This document shows positions 48,715 to 60,705 of a stretch of 64,000 nucleotides of DNA, in pieces. Each line of letters begins with the position of its first letter. Positions within the stretch are counted from its first letter, which is position 1. The position numbers were made by a program, and so were the translations under genes. The notes beneath the pieces are model-generated. The model had not been told where the DNA came from. It made no database searches and saw nothing but the letters and a program-made list of their open reading frames with translations. The DNA is from Riptortus pedestris. Lineage: Eukaryota; Arthropoda; Insecta; Hemiptera; Alydidae. The stretch lies in assembly GCA_019009955.1 (NCBI GenBank), contig CM032229.1:2918501-2982500 (forward strand), given 5' to 3'.

Positions 48715-49435
48715 GGATACCGCAATTTTGTATAATTATTTTATCTCAAAGTTTCAAGAAGATGTTGCTCTGTAAAGTCTATCTCGGAATTCCTAGGGGA
48801 TACCACTATGTAACAAAATTATTTTATCTCGAAGTTCATAGAAGATACCACAATGCTGCAATGTGCATTCGATCTCGGCATTCCTAGAAGACACCACAAA
48901 GTTGCAATGTGCATTCTATCTCGGCATTCCTAGAAGATACCACAATGCTGCAATGTGCATTCGATCTCGGCATTCCTAGAAGACACCACAAAGTTGCAAT
49001 GTGCATTCTATCTCGGCATTCCTAGAAGATACCACAATGCTGCAATGTCTATTCTGTCTCGGCATTCCTAGAAGACCCCACAATGTTTCAATGTCTATTC
49101 TGCTTCGGCATTCCTAGAAGACACCAAAAAGTTGCAATGTCTATTCTATCTCGGCATTCCTAGAAGATACCACAATGCTGCAATGTGCATTCGATCTCGG
49201 ATTCCTAAAAGACACCAGAAAGTTGCAATGTCTATTCAGTCTCGGCATTCCTAGGATATACCACATGATTGCATTGTGCATTTTACCACGGTGTTCCAGG
49301 AAAAGCCAGTTGCATCGTGTGTTCTTTCTAGGTGCTCCTAGGAGATACCACACAGTTGCATTTTGTATTCTGTCGCGGTGTTCCTAGGAAGGGTTGCATA
49401 AAATATTCTATCCTGGCGTTGGAAGGAGATGCGGC
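48715..49435. repeat. 46-bp tandem array, about 15 units
   Basis: TCTCGGCATTCCTAGAAG recurs at a 46-base period (for example 48873 and 48919), followed each time by ACACCACAA and TTGCAATGT. Two sub-types (GATACCACAATGCTGC and GACACCACAAAGTTGC) alternate in the best-preserved part. Edge units are degenerate. Confidence 0.9.
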
Positions 49436-50871
49436 GGAGATGGTTCCCAGAGCGGCGGTGACTTATGCCTAATAACAAGTATTTTTCAATCAGCTGTTCC
49501 CCTCAAATTAAGCTGTTTATGGTGAGAACATCCATCAGCTGTCAGAGTGATGGCGGCCTTGCCCGGGGAATCCATCTCCTGCTATATGGGAATGAGAGGG
49601 GGGTCATGATCTATGCTCCCCCTCCGCAACCACTCCTTATTTAAATACTCACTTAAAATATTTAAAATTAGTTTTTGAAACAAAAATAAATAAATAAATA
49701 AAAAAGAAGAGACTAACTAAATAACACATGTTCTCCGGCGCAATCTCTCGCCACCTAGTTATTTTTTTCATTTCCTTCTTTTTCCATCTCTCGCTCTTTC
49801 TATCTTTCTAAAGCACTAACATTACCTCCATAATATATTCCTGTCAAACAACAGTGTTTATCTTACCATTTTTCATTTAAATCATCATATACTAATAGAA
49901 ATAAGGTTGTTTTGCATTTGAATGTAAATTTTTACTATTTACATCTCTTCCCGATGGAACTAATTCATCATTATTGTTTGGGATGCCAGACTGAAATCAA
50001 GTAATAATTTATGAATCGTCTGCTTCTTGAGAACTTAGATTATTTATTGTTTTTCTAAAAAATAAGTCTGAGAAGAAAGTATGAGTCCAGTAGTTGAAAG
50101 CATCTCTTCCAGCAAAAATATAATTGCTTTTGAAGAATAAAATTTCATGAGTTCCAGACCAGTATCAGAACAATGACTCGAAATTGAAAATCTTGCCTGT
50201 CTGTCTGTCCTCCCAATTTTACACATTCGCTAAAAAACAGTTCGGAAGGTTTATATGAACTTTTATATATATGAGAGTCAACTCTATAATAATGGTTTAT
50301 AATTCATAACCTTCCAATATTTATATTTCGACTTAATAAACCCTTCATCCTATTTACGGATAGAAGCTATTCTAAACATAAGTCCGACAAACTGCTTACA
50401 TCTCGGGTAAAGAAAATCAATGTCTGTACATTTACTGCTCATGTTACAGGCCATTGTGACAATTATGGATATGACGGGATGATTTAGTACATCCAATGTT
50501 TGCGTTTCCACTGGAGACCGTTTCTATTTCAACCCGTCAAAGACGGTAAAGGAGTTCGTAATGCATAAAATAATAATTCCATAGAATAGCGGACATGGGA
50601 AGTGGCTGGTATAACATATAATAATTATGTATAATACAGCATGTTTAATGAGTTAACAGAGTTTCGCAATGATTACAGTGTCAAAGATGTCTGGGATCTC
50701 ATAGAGAATTCTCGCTAAAGTTCAGAGCTAGGCCTTCACCTTATACTGTGATTGTGTAGTCTCCGATTGAAAGTAAACAGCAAGCGCATTCCTTATCTTT
50801 CCCACTCTCCGGAGCTCTCTCTCGATAGCGCATTGTCAATTTAATATACCGGAAAAATAGTATGTCCCACA
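49436..50871. other. Unique DNA with E-box-containing block at 49420-49620
   Basis: CAGCTG occurs at about 49492 and 49536 in a GC-richer unique stretch. No coding sequence recognised. Confidence 0.35.
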
Positions 50872-51080
50872 AGGGGTGCGGTAACTAGGCAGATTTCCCA
50901 CTTCCTATAAAGTCACACTGATCGCCTCACCTGGTTATGATTTAAGCTGGGCGAGGCGAGGTTGTAACATAAAGGCTATTATTAAGAAAACCCCACAAAA
51001 AAACATAAGTAGAAGTAGGGGTTTACAGATGGCTTTAGAATGCAAATGCACGGTTAATATTTAGAGATGTGTTAAAAATG
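50872..51080 (-). mobile_element. HINE-like element, partial
   Basis: GTCCCACAAGGGGTGCGGTA and TAGGCAGATTTCCCAC preserve the stem-loop end, followed by AATGCAAATGCACGGTTAAT. The remainder is lost. Confidence 0.65.
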
Positions 51081-52742
51081 TTGTTGGATTCTAAGAAAAA
51101 CTTTGAACAAATAAAAAGTGACAAATTCGTAGATGTGGGATCTAAGCGTTTTATGTCCCAAGAGAATGTCTGGGTTTTATGTGGACGTATTAATCTGTAA
51201 AGGGGAGTATCTGGGGAAAACTATTAAATTTCAACGTGAACAAACTAAGTAATGGGAAAAGCAATCAAAAGGTGGAACGTAGGTGACTGACGTGTCGACT
51301 TCCTTGATATGAGATCTATTCCATGAAACACCTGTGAGGTTGGTATTGCAGACTAACTACAACTGATATATGTAGGCCTCCAAGAATCGGCCTGTCACAT
51401 CTCTAATATCTGCCTCCTGGTGGAAAACCTTCTACAGCTGACCCATTCAGCTTGACGACAATCCACAAGTGCGTATTCTGGCCTAGTGTGACCGGTAACG
51501 TCGATAACAGACTCGATATCACCGAATCGATATCGAGTACCAAATAATCGATTCTCTACGGCTATTACAAGTTTGAAGATAAATAAAGCCCAGATCTTTT
51601 CCTTTATAAAATAATAACAAATAATTAAGTTGAATCTCTTGATGCAACAGTTGAGAACATAGATCAGAATTTTAAATAGAGGCTTTACATTTTGCATAGA
51701 CTTATTTTTCACTGGAGAATTTAAGAATAGGATGGAATCGTTAGCGTGTCATTCAAGAAAGTGGGAAATCTGTTTAGTCTACGTAGCTCTTGCGTGGCTT
51801 AGTCATTTCAGCTTTTAGCCAGCACCGAGTGGATGTTGTGATTATAGTTATCACGTACTGAATGATTAAATTGGCTGGTCCAGGTTATCTGTAGAGTGGA
51901 GGTATGCCTGTAGAGAGGATCCAGGAGAGTCGGGCAGTCCTTAATGATAAAGATGTCGATTCACTCACTAGACTTCCGTTTTTTGATAGGGAAATGATGA
52001 GCTAAATTTCTCCCTTGAAAGAGATAATAGGTTGATGTATCCACATCATAACCCACACCCTCATAGTCCATAACTGATACGGCTGAAAAGAGAGTTTGCT
52101 TGGGGAATGTAAGCCAATCAGAATGAGGCTTGTCACTATGTTGTAGGTACAGCTAATAGGAATCTGATTGGCGAGCCGTGTGCTAGAGTCCATATGGAAG
52201 TGTTGTAACTCTCTTTCTTCTGCCTCTTTAATCCTTCCTCCTTTTTTCGAATTGTGTTTCTGTTCTTCATAGAGTTCTTAGCGGCCGGGGCAGGTGCCGG
52301 CCCTCTCCCCGCCAGAAAAAACCTGTCAATCTCCTAAAGGGAATGGCTTTTACACTGAATAAGGATAAAGCCTAGCAGACTAAGTAGCTTCTTCTTCTCT
52401 CTCCTTTTTCTTCCCGCCGTTTGTTCCATTCAATTATTCGCCGATGGACGTACCGCCATGTTTTAAGGATGAGTAGTTGCCTTTAATTGTAATTGCACGG
52501 CGAGGATGCCTCCGAGATAAATCAGCCTTCGGTGATCACTAGGATGCCGCGTTATCAGCTACTCCCATCCGCCTCTTATCAATTATTATCTATTCGCCAA
52601 CTGAGTCATATTATCCAACGGCAAGAACAATATATCAGCCAATTTTCTTCCCTTCCAGCATTCACTTTTACATCATCCAATGCTTAAACCATAATAATGA
52701 TAATCTTCCTCAGTGAACAAAAACTATTATCAGTAGTAAAAC
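51081..52742. other. Unique DNA; HINE 3'-end remnant at 51752-51808
   Basis: GTGGGAAATCTGTTTAGTCT followed by ACGTAGCTCTTGCGTGGC is a mutated HINE 3' terminus without a body. A GC-richer unique block lies at 52250-52620. No gene recognised. Confidence 0.45.
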
Positions 52743-52973
52743 ATCCTTCACGCAGGGGCTGCGTAAACACAACAGATTTTCCCCAATGCTGGCATTATTA
52801 TACTAATCTCATCTCGCCATGCATTCTAACTAATGTTTGTTATTAATGCTAGGAACGTTTCATTATATACTTATTTTAAAGGTTTGAAGATTAAAAGTGG
52901 GGATTTACTAAAGCTATAATAAGTGTATAGAAAAACATTTATAGAAACTTAAATTTACAACAATATAGATTAC

Positions 52974-52985
52974 ATATAATTTTTC
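52974..52985 (+). repeat. 12-bp target-site duplication, left
   Basis: ATATAATTTTTC, repeated at 53270-53281. It corresponds to a single ATACAATTTTTC in uninterrupted HINE copies, so it marks the insertion exactly. Confidence 0.8.
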
Positions 52986-53269
52986 CTTAAGAAAATATCA
53001 CCTATTTAACTTTTCTTAACTAATCTATGGCTCAAATAAAAGTACAAATACTTCCAATGATTATTAAAATTGTTTTAATTTCTCTACTAGCTTCGCGTCC
53101 ATATAACACATCTTTCTCGTCTCTATATTTCTCCAGTTGGAGAAATATAGTTGTAGCCGTTAGTATAATTGCTTTGTCTTTGAACGCATAACTAGTAGAG
53201 AAATGAAAATAATCTTAATAATCATTTGATGTTTTCTTTCTTTTGTTGATCTTCCGCCAAAAATTAGTT
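52986..53269. mobile_element. Short Penelope-type insertion made of two inverted pLTR arms
   Basis: The left arm is minus strand (reads ATATGGACGCGAAGCTAG, TAGAGAAATT). The right arm is plus strand (CATAACTAGTAGAGAAATG). Both resemble the pLTR arms at 29.8 and 31.4 kb. Decayed hammerhead cores are visible (GAAAC mutated to GAAGC; CTGATGA mutated). A near-perfect palindrome TATTTCTCCA-GT-TGGAGAAATA lies between the arms at about 53135-53157. No ORF. Confidence 0.7.
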
Positions 53270-53281
53270 ATATAATTTTTC
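53270..53281 (+). repeat. 12-bp target-site duplication, right
   Basis: ATATAATTTTTC, identical to 52974-52985. Confidence 0.8.
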
Positions 53282-53506
53282 AATCCAATAAATAGTAGTA
53301 ATCGAATTATTTACAGTTTTCAGTTCTCTCCCTTTAATCCCCTTTAATTTTACATAAAACGCTTATACATCAAGTTTGGTAATGATTGAATAAACATTGA
53401 GACCGTTAATGAGGTAAAAGAGAAACATATTTATATATTTGAACGGACCTCAATTTCGCCATCTGGTCGTCAGGACAAACTCATTGTTTGCATTCCCTAA
53501 GGGGAA

Positions 53507-53732
53507 ATATATAATATTATATATGTAAAAGATACATATAATTATAAGATCATCATAAGATTTAAACACTGTTTTAAAATGTACGATGATAAATTTATTC
53601 TTTGATTTTGGAAATTATTACTTTTATAGCGTTAAAAATGTCTAATATTTGTCTAATATCTGAGACAGAGACAGAGAGAGAGACAGAGACAGAGAGAGAG
53701 ACAGAGACAGAGACAGAGACAGAGAGAGAGAC

Positions 53733-53773
<41 letters not shown>

Positions 53774-54393
53774 CAGAGAGAGAGAGAGAGACAGAGAGAG
53801 AGACAGAGAGAGAGACAGAGACAGACAGACAGACAGACAGAGAGACAGACAGACAGACAGACAGAGAAGGAACTCTCCTGTATATAACATTTATCCATAA
53901 ACAATATTGCCATTTCTATGCTATTTGCGAGGGATGAAGACGGATATAGACAGAGTCAGGTGAACGTGGCCTCCAAGGGTTCAGGGTTGGTCCAAGCTAC
54001 ACTGCCTTCACCTCCGCTCTCATAAACAAACTATAAACATTATCTTTATCGAATCACAGAGTAATCGATTCCTATCTAATATTCGCCTTCTCTCTCTATC
54101 AATATAACATAACCTTTCAATCGGTAAATATATTAAGTATAAATATTAAGAATTCATTTCTATATTTAGGCACCTTTCGGATTGTAGAAGCAATAAATAG
54201 CTTAAGAAAGCTTTTGTTGGCTTGGAAAAATAACTAAAAGAAACAATACAAATATTAGACATTTTTAACGCTATAAAAGTAATAATTTCCAAAATCAAAG
54301 AATAAATTTATCATCGTACATTTTAAAACAGTGTTTAAATCTTATGATGATCTTATAATTATATGTATCTTTTACATATACAATATTATATAT
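53507..54393. mobile_element. Element or duplication with 146-bp inverted repeats
   Basis: 53507-53652 and the reverse complement of 54248-54393 match over about 146 bases with one mismatch noticed (for example GTAAAAGATACATATAATTA and ATCATCATAAGATTTAAACA). The 595-base interior holds a GACA/GA microsatellite and unique sequence without an ORF. It is a foldback-like element, or a recent inverted duplication. Confidence 0.75.
53661..53866. repeat. (GACAGA)n / (GA)n / (GACA)n compound microsatellite
   Basis: Mixed GACAGA, GAGA and GACA units that give spurious Glu-Thr and Ser-Leu frames. Confidence 0.95.
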
Positions 54394-54407
54394 ATATATA
54401 TATATCC

Positions 54408-54459
<52 letters not shown>
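54391..54459. repeat. (TA)n microsatellite
   Basis: TA array with one CCG interruption, continuing directly from the right inverted repeat. Confidence 0.9.
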
Positions 54460-54461
<2 letters not shown>

Positions 54462-54645
54462 TACTCACCTAGAGTGGCGAGGTCGATTCCCGCCTCCAAA
54501 AATACGAATTTATTTAGTGACGAACTTTTTATATAAAATCCTTAGTCTAGCTAGAAAATGGTGGTAACCTGTAGATAACCCGTCCCAATTACCCATATTA
54601 GCATAAAGTGGACTTTAATAAATATATATATATATATATATATAG
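54462..54645 (+). mobile_element. tRNA-derived SINE, copy 7
   Basis: B box region GGTCGATTCCCGCCTCC, then TTATTTAGTGACGAACTT, TAGCTAGAAAATGGTGGTAA, CCTGTAGATAACCCGTCCCA and ATAAAGTGGACTTTAATAAA, with a (TA)n tail. The A-box head is missing. Confidence 0.8.
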
Positions 54646-55024
54646 TTATTTATCACTTCCAGCTTTCTGTAAACCCCAACTATCAGAACAACCATTAACA
54701 ATAAGCTAATACATCATGAAATGTCATATTCCAATCTTATATACCAAATATTGTTTTCATCAAATCTTTACTATATAAGAGATACAATAAAATATGTTTT
54801 AAAGTTATAAACTAGCCTAATAAAATGTATGTTTCCAGAATGATGACAAAACTAAACTTTGTTTATTAACTGCTGATTATACATAACCTCACCAAAGACT
54901 ATATAAGTTGCATGGTACAAAGAGATGAGCCATGACGTCAGTAATTAAGATTTATTTTCTTGAATCGAAAATGTTTACTTTGACCTTACGCGATATTTAA
55001 CTTTTTCATTCACCACTAGAGATC

Positions 55025-55308
55025 GTTAAAGGTTAAAATTGGAGGATTTAAAGGGAATGGAATTAAATTCAATATATTTCCGAAAATTATACAGGAATCA
55101 AAAAAGTTTATAAAACCAATCTTGTTAAACTATTGATGGAAAATCAAATGTTAATCGAGTTATTCGTTCCTTGCCGTTTTCAGCATTCGTTAAACACTCA
55201 CTTCTACACATCGGACTGTTATTAAAAAAAGGGATGACATATGGTGAAATGGGATCATTTGCATGTGACACCGTCACGTGGGAAATCTGCTTAAACTTCA
55301 TGACGCAC
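55025..55308 (+). mobile_element. HINE-like element, 3' portion
   Basis: TTGGAGGATTTAAAGGGAAT, CCGAAAATTATACAGGAATC and TAATCGAGTTATT, then the end CACGTGGGAAATCTGCTTAA. The stem-loop is lost. Confidence 0.6.
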
Positions 55309-55810
55309 TTTTCTTTTTGGTGGAATCTGGGAAAAGAATCAAGGCTACCTTCTTTCCCTGTCGATAAGTATTCAGACAACTGTGTAAGGGTGTTTAATTC
55401 GTGTAATGACACTATCCGAGGAGATGGTATTTGAAGGGGAAGCGGCAGGTGAAGAGATAAGTAAGCGGTGGAGTTGCGTGGGACAATGGAAAGGGCCCTC
55501 AAAGCTGAAGGTTCAGCCGCTCTGCTAGAAATGTCAAGGCTACCCCCATTATCAGCTGTCTCGATAGCTAAAACCCTAATTACTTACACTCATTTCATTA
55601 TAATATTCCCAAGCAGCAAGCCTCACTATCATTATGCTCCAGGATATAGCTGTAAGGGGAATAGCTCACGGGAAATATTTACTTCCGCTTTCCCTATCAC
55701 GCTGTTACTCAGTTAGCAAGATGCAAAGAAGCACCGAACACCGACAAGACCACTTTAAAAACTACACGTCCCTCGAAACGTAGCTATATATAAATTTGGC
55801 TATCGGCAAT

Positions 55811-55925
55811 TTACCTTACAGGAATTCAGCTAATGAGGTTATAGTCATGATGATTTTTTTTCTTCTGAAAAATGACTTCAAACGGTCATCATTCCTTCAT
55901 AGTTGATCATCAAAATTCGGGTTAT
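55811..55925 (+). mobile_element. HINE-like element, 5' portion
   Basis: TTCAGCTAATGAGGTTATAG, TCATGATGA and TTCAAACGGTCATC resemble the first 110 bases of the family. It is truncated afterwards. Confidence 0.5.
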
Positions 55926-56022
55926 ATGCACATAGAAAATGCGACTCACTGTAACGGAAACTCCAACGGTCATTTTGAGTCTCACGATCCTTGAATTCAC
56001 AATGAGGCTATGCATTCTGCAA

Positions 56023-57086
56023 GTTGTGGAATATAAGAGGATGATCCTGGAGGTACTATGAGGCCGGGAACCCCAGAGATGTCAATCCTAGGAGCTAAGA
56101 CTTCATCTGCAGGTCCTGCAGTTTGTAGGTAGTTGTGGAATATAAGAGGATGATCCTGGAGGAACTATGAGGCCGGGAACCCCAGAGATGTCAATCCTAG
56201 GAGCTAAGCCTTCATCTGCAGATCCTGCAGTTTGTAGGTAGTTGTGGAATATAAGAGGATGATCCTGGAGGAACTATGAGGCCGGGAACCCCAGAGATGT
56301 CAATCCTAGGAGCTAAGCCTTCATCTGCAGGTCCTGCAGTTTGTAGGTAGTTGTGGAATATAAGAGGATGATCCTGGAGGAACTATGAGGCCGGGAACCC
56401 CAGAGATGTCAATCCTAGGAGCTAAGCCTTCATCTGCAGGTCCTGCAGTTTGTAGGTAGTTGTGGAATATAAGAGGATGATCCTGGAGGAACTATGAGGC
56501 CGGGAACCCCAGAGATGTCAATCCTAGGAGCTAAGCCTTCATCTGCAGGTCCTGCAGTTTGTAGGTAGTCGTGGAATATAAGAGGATGATCCTGGAGGAA
56601 CTATGAGGCCGGGAACCCCAGAGATGTCAATCCTAGGAGCTAAGCCTTCATCTGCAGGTCCTGCAGTTTGTAGGTAGTCGTGGAATATAAGAGGATGATC
56701 CTGGAGGAACTATGAAGCCGGGAATCCCAGAGATGTCAATCCTAGGAGCTAAGCCTTCATCTGCAGGTCCTGCAGTTTGTAGGTAGTTATGAAATATAAG
56801 AGGATGATCCTGGAGGAACTATGAGGCCGGGAAGCCTAGAGATGTCAATCCTAGGAGCTAAGCCGTCATCTGCAGGTCCTGCAGTTTGTAGGTAGTTATG
56901 AAATATAAGAGGATGATCCTGGAGGAACTATGAGGCCGGGAACCCCAGAGATGTCAATCCTAGGAGCTAAGCCTTCATCTGCAGGTCCTGCAGTTTGTAG
57001 GTAGTTGTGGAATATAAGAGGATGATCCTGGAGGAACTATGAGGCCGGGAACCCCAGAGATGTCAATCCTAGGAGCTAAGCCTTTA
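56023..57086. repeat. 109-bp tandem array, about 10 units
   Basis: GTTGTGGAATATAAGAGGAT (or GTCGTGG, GTTATGA variants) starts at 56023, 56132, 56241, 56350, 56459, 56568, 56677, 56786, 56895 and 57004, a strict 109-base period with almost no length change. Each unit includes GCAGGTCCTGCAG, a short palindrome. The last unit is cut after AGCTAAGCCTTTATC. Confidence 0.95.
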
Positions 57087-58729
57087 TCCCATTGTTAGGG
57101 CAACAATCCCAGCCTCTCGCCGCGAATACAAATCAGCTCCGAGCCGTCGCCCATTCAATCAACAGCCGTCATTTACATAACAGTCACCCTTCGCCATTAT
57201 CTTGAGGCCGACCTTGGTCCCGCCTCTCGGGGACGCTATTATAGGTTTTTGTTGTTATTATAATTGGTGTGATTTGACTGACCATCAGGAGGGCTGACTC
57301 AGCTGGGACCATCTATAAATACCGTAGCGCTTCTCACCTCCCTTTTTCTCTCCCCCACCCCCTCTCTCGCTCTCTCTCTCTCTGTCTCCCGCTTTCTTTA
57401 TCCTTCTTTGCTCCCTCCCGCCCTTTACCTTGTCCTCTATACAAACCATTATTTTTCCAAATTTTGAATCCCTATATTTAATAGCCCACAATGATCGTGG
57501 GTACTACTTACGTAGATCAGGAATTTGAGCTGAGATTTCATGGTTATATTCTACTAAAAGTTGGAGTGCTGAAAAAAGACTGCAACTGCAAAACTGTAGC
57601 GTACCTTTGCCACTCCCGAAATGGAAACACTACTATTAAATTTCTATTAAATAAAATAAGTCTTTATTGCACTATGTCAAAAGTAATTGCTTCTTCTTGA
57701 ACTCAATATTTACACGTGTTGAGTCATACGGAACTTTTTTTCCTTTTTGTGGCGTTACTTCCCTCGAGAGTAAAACCTTATGAGAAATGGAGATGGTAAA
57801 TTCCTTCCAAAGTCTCTACATTTTCCTTAATTCCTTGTATTGGTTACCCCTTGGGACCCGATTCCTATTTCACAGGCAATCACTCCAATGCATTTGGTTT
57901 CGTTTTCACACTGACATATTGCAGTAGTATTACTAATTATCTCATTTCTAGCTTAAATGTCAAGTTCTGTTTCCATGGAAATTTCACAAAGATTAATAGA
58001 ACATATATTACAAGATGACGTCATTTTTTAGTAATTTCCGGCCGTGCGCAATCTGTCTGGTTTACCTTACCTGGTGATTGGCGAGAAAGGCTTTTTACTA
58101 TGACATCATTCATGGCAAAACTAACTCCACTTCAGACAATTAAATTGCAGTGTTTCATGGATACAGTATATATTCAATGTCTTGCAGTGATTAGCGGAAG
58201 GTTTCCATATAACGCAACGCGAGCCTGGAATGCTGAGTGGCGCATGTTATTGGAATCTGCATTGATTGCGCAAACCAGAAACGCTTAATTAGCTCTTGCA
58301 CCATTCACAAATAAATAACTTCTTATTATTTGCTTTGTTTCATCAACTCACTTATGCTCATTTACATCTGTTTCTCCGATAATCCAATGATTTCCATCTT
58401 AATCAGTAAGCAGTAATTCAAACGGAAAGCTTTTATCAGACGTTTCTGTCTTGTAGATTCCAAAAGCTGCCTGTAGCAATATTTGGTTCAACTCTAATAT
58501 GAACACACGCATTTTTGGTCTTCTAAATCCTCTTGAAATTAAAGTTTCAAGTAGTGTTTGAAACACTCGTGATCTTTCACTTAAAGCTACTTTATATATA
58601 TTTTATGTACTGTTCAAATGGTGTGATGTTCTTATTATAGGCTTACTTAAGATTAGAATTTAATCCAACTAAAGAACCCGTGTAGTGCATGGAACTCTGG
58701 CGTGATAGACATTGTTTTTCATAGTTCTT
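57087..58729. other. Unique DNA; CT-rich tract at 57340-57420
   Basis: 57100-57250 is a GC-richer unique block. The CT-rich tract and the following AT-rich segment resemble about 23725-23910 weakly. No gene recognised. Confidence 0.4.
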
Positions 58730-60705
58730 CAAAGATTCGGAAACTTAATACCTCCAAGAGAAGGAATCTATATACCTCCAAGACTGGTGAACTATTAACC
58801 TCGAACACTGAGAAACTGCAAACGGCCAAAACTAGGAAACTTTATATAGCTCCATAACTAGGAAACTATACAGTTCCAAAACTAGGAAACCTTCCTTATC
58901 TATAACTGGTGAACTATTTACCTCGAAGACTCGCAAACTCTATATCTCCAGGACTGGAAAACTATATAGCTCCAAAATTAGGAAACTATATACCTCCTAG
59001 GCTGGGCAACTATTTAACTTCAAAACTAGGAAACTATTATGTAAATGCCTCCAAGATTGGAAAATTATATAGCTCCAAAACTAGGAATCTATATCTCTCA
59101 ATAACTGGTGAGCTATTTACCTCGAATACTAGCAAACTCTATATCTCCAGGCCTGAAAAACTATATTGTTCCAAAACTAGGGAACTATTTACCTCCAAGA
59201 CTAGGAATCTATATACCTCCAAGTCTTGGAATCTATATACCTCCAAGACTTGAAATCTATATACCTCCAAGACTTAAAATCTGTATACCTTTAAAACTTG
59301 GAATCAATATAGTTCCAATACTGGGAAACTATATACATCTAAGACTTGGAATCTGTATACCTTTAAAACTTGGAATCAATATAGTTCCAATAGTGGGAAA
59401 CTATATACATCCAAGACTTGGAATCTATATACCTTCAAAACTTGGAATCAATATAGTTCCAATAGTGGGAAACTATATACATCCAAGACTTGGAATCTAT
59501 ATACCTTCAAAACTTGGAATCAATATAGTTCCAATACTGGGAAACTATATACATCCAAGACTTGGAATCTATATATAGTTCCAATACTGGGAAACTATAT
59601 GCATCCAAGACTTGGAATCTATACACCTTCAAAACTTGGAATCAATATAGTTCCAATACTGGGAAACTATATACATCCAAGACTTGGAATCTATATACCT
59701 TCAAAACTTGGAATCAATATAGTTCCAATACTGGGAAACTATATGCATCCAAGACTTGGAATCTATATACCTTCAAAACATGGAATCAATATAGTTCCAA
59801 TAGTGGGAAACTATATACATCCAAGACTTGGAATCTATATACCTTCAAAACATGGAATCAATATAGTTCCAATAGTGGGAAACTATATACATCCAAGACT
59901 TGGAATCTATATACCTTCAAAACTTGGAATCAATATAGTTCCAATAGTGGGAAACTATATACATCCAAGACTTGGAATCTATATACCTTCAAAACTTGGA
60001 ATCAATATAGTTCCAATACTGGGAAACTATATACATCCTAGACTTGGAATCTATATACCTTCAAAACATGGAATCAATATAGTTCCAATAGTGGGAAACT
60101 ATATACATCCAAGACTTGGAATCTATATACCTTCAAAACATGGAATCAATATAGTTCCAATAGTGGGAAACTATATACATCCAAGACTTGGAATCTATAT
60201 ACCTTCAAAACATGGAATCAATATAGTTCCAATAGTGGGAAACTATATACATCCAAGACTTGGAATCTATATACCTTCAAAACATGGAATCAATATAGTT
60301 CCAATAGTGGGAAACTATATACATCCAAGACTTGGAATCTATATACCTTCAAAACTTGGAATCAATATAGTTCCAATACTGGGAAACTATATACATCCAA
60401 GACTTGGAATCTATACACCTTCAAAACTTGGAATCAATATAGTTCCAATACTGGGAAACTATATACATCCAAGACTTGGAATCTATATACCTTCTAAACT
60501 TGGAATCAATATAGTTCCAATAGTGGGAAACTATATACATCCAAGACTTGGAATCTATATACCTTCAAAACTTGGAATCAATATAGTTCCAATAGTGGGA
60601 AACTATATACATCCAAGACTTGGAATCTATATACCTTCAAAACTTGGAATCAATATAGTTCCAATAGTGGGAAACTATATGCATCCAAGACTTGGAATCT
60701 ACATA
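58730..60705. repeat. 24-bp satellite with 72-bp higher-order units
   Basis: From 58730 to about 59280 the array consists of diverged 24-bp monomers (ACCTCCAAGACT then GGAA-CTATATA). From about 59280 three monomer types follow in fixed order: CATCCAAGACTTGG..., CCTTCAAAACTTGG... and GTTCCAATAGTGGG..., each ending in an AATATA or TATATA box. This gives a 72-bp higher-order unit repeated about 19 times. Because 24 is a multiple of 3, two forward frames remain open through the array, including one of 398 codons, with a 24-residue repeat. No promoter, codon signature or protein family supports translation. Confidence 0.9.

Larger units (their letters stand above)
52743..53507 (-). mobile_element. 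HINE-like element, copy 13, with nested Penelope fragment
   Basis: It begins ATCCTTCACGCAGGGGCTGC and CAGATTTTCCCC. The body is interrupted at 52986-53269 by an insertion, then resumes with TTTTACATAAAACGC, TCAAGTTTGGTAATGATT and TGAACGGACCTC. It ends CCCTAAGGGGAAAT, a mutated palindrome. Confidence 0.75.

Noticed and set aside
48715..49435. Possible CRISPR array (regular repeats near 49 kb)
   Set aside because: Units are contiguous tandem repeats without unique spacers, in a eukaryotic context.
53602..53937. Frames rich in Glu-Arg-Thr or Ser-Leu-Cys
   Set aside because: Translations of the GACA/GA compound microsatellite inside the 146-bp inverted repeats.
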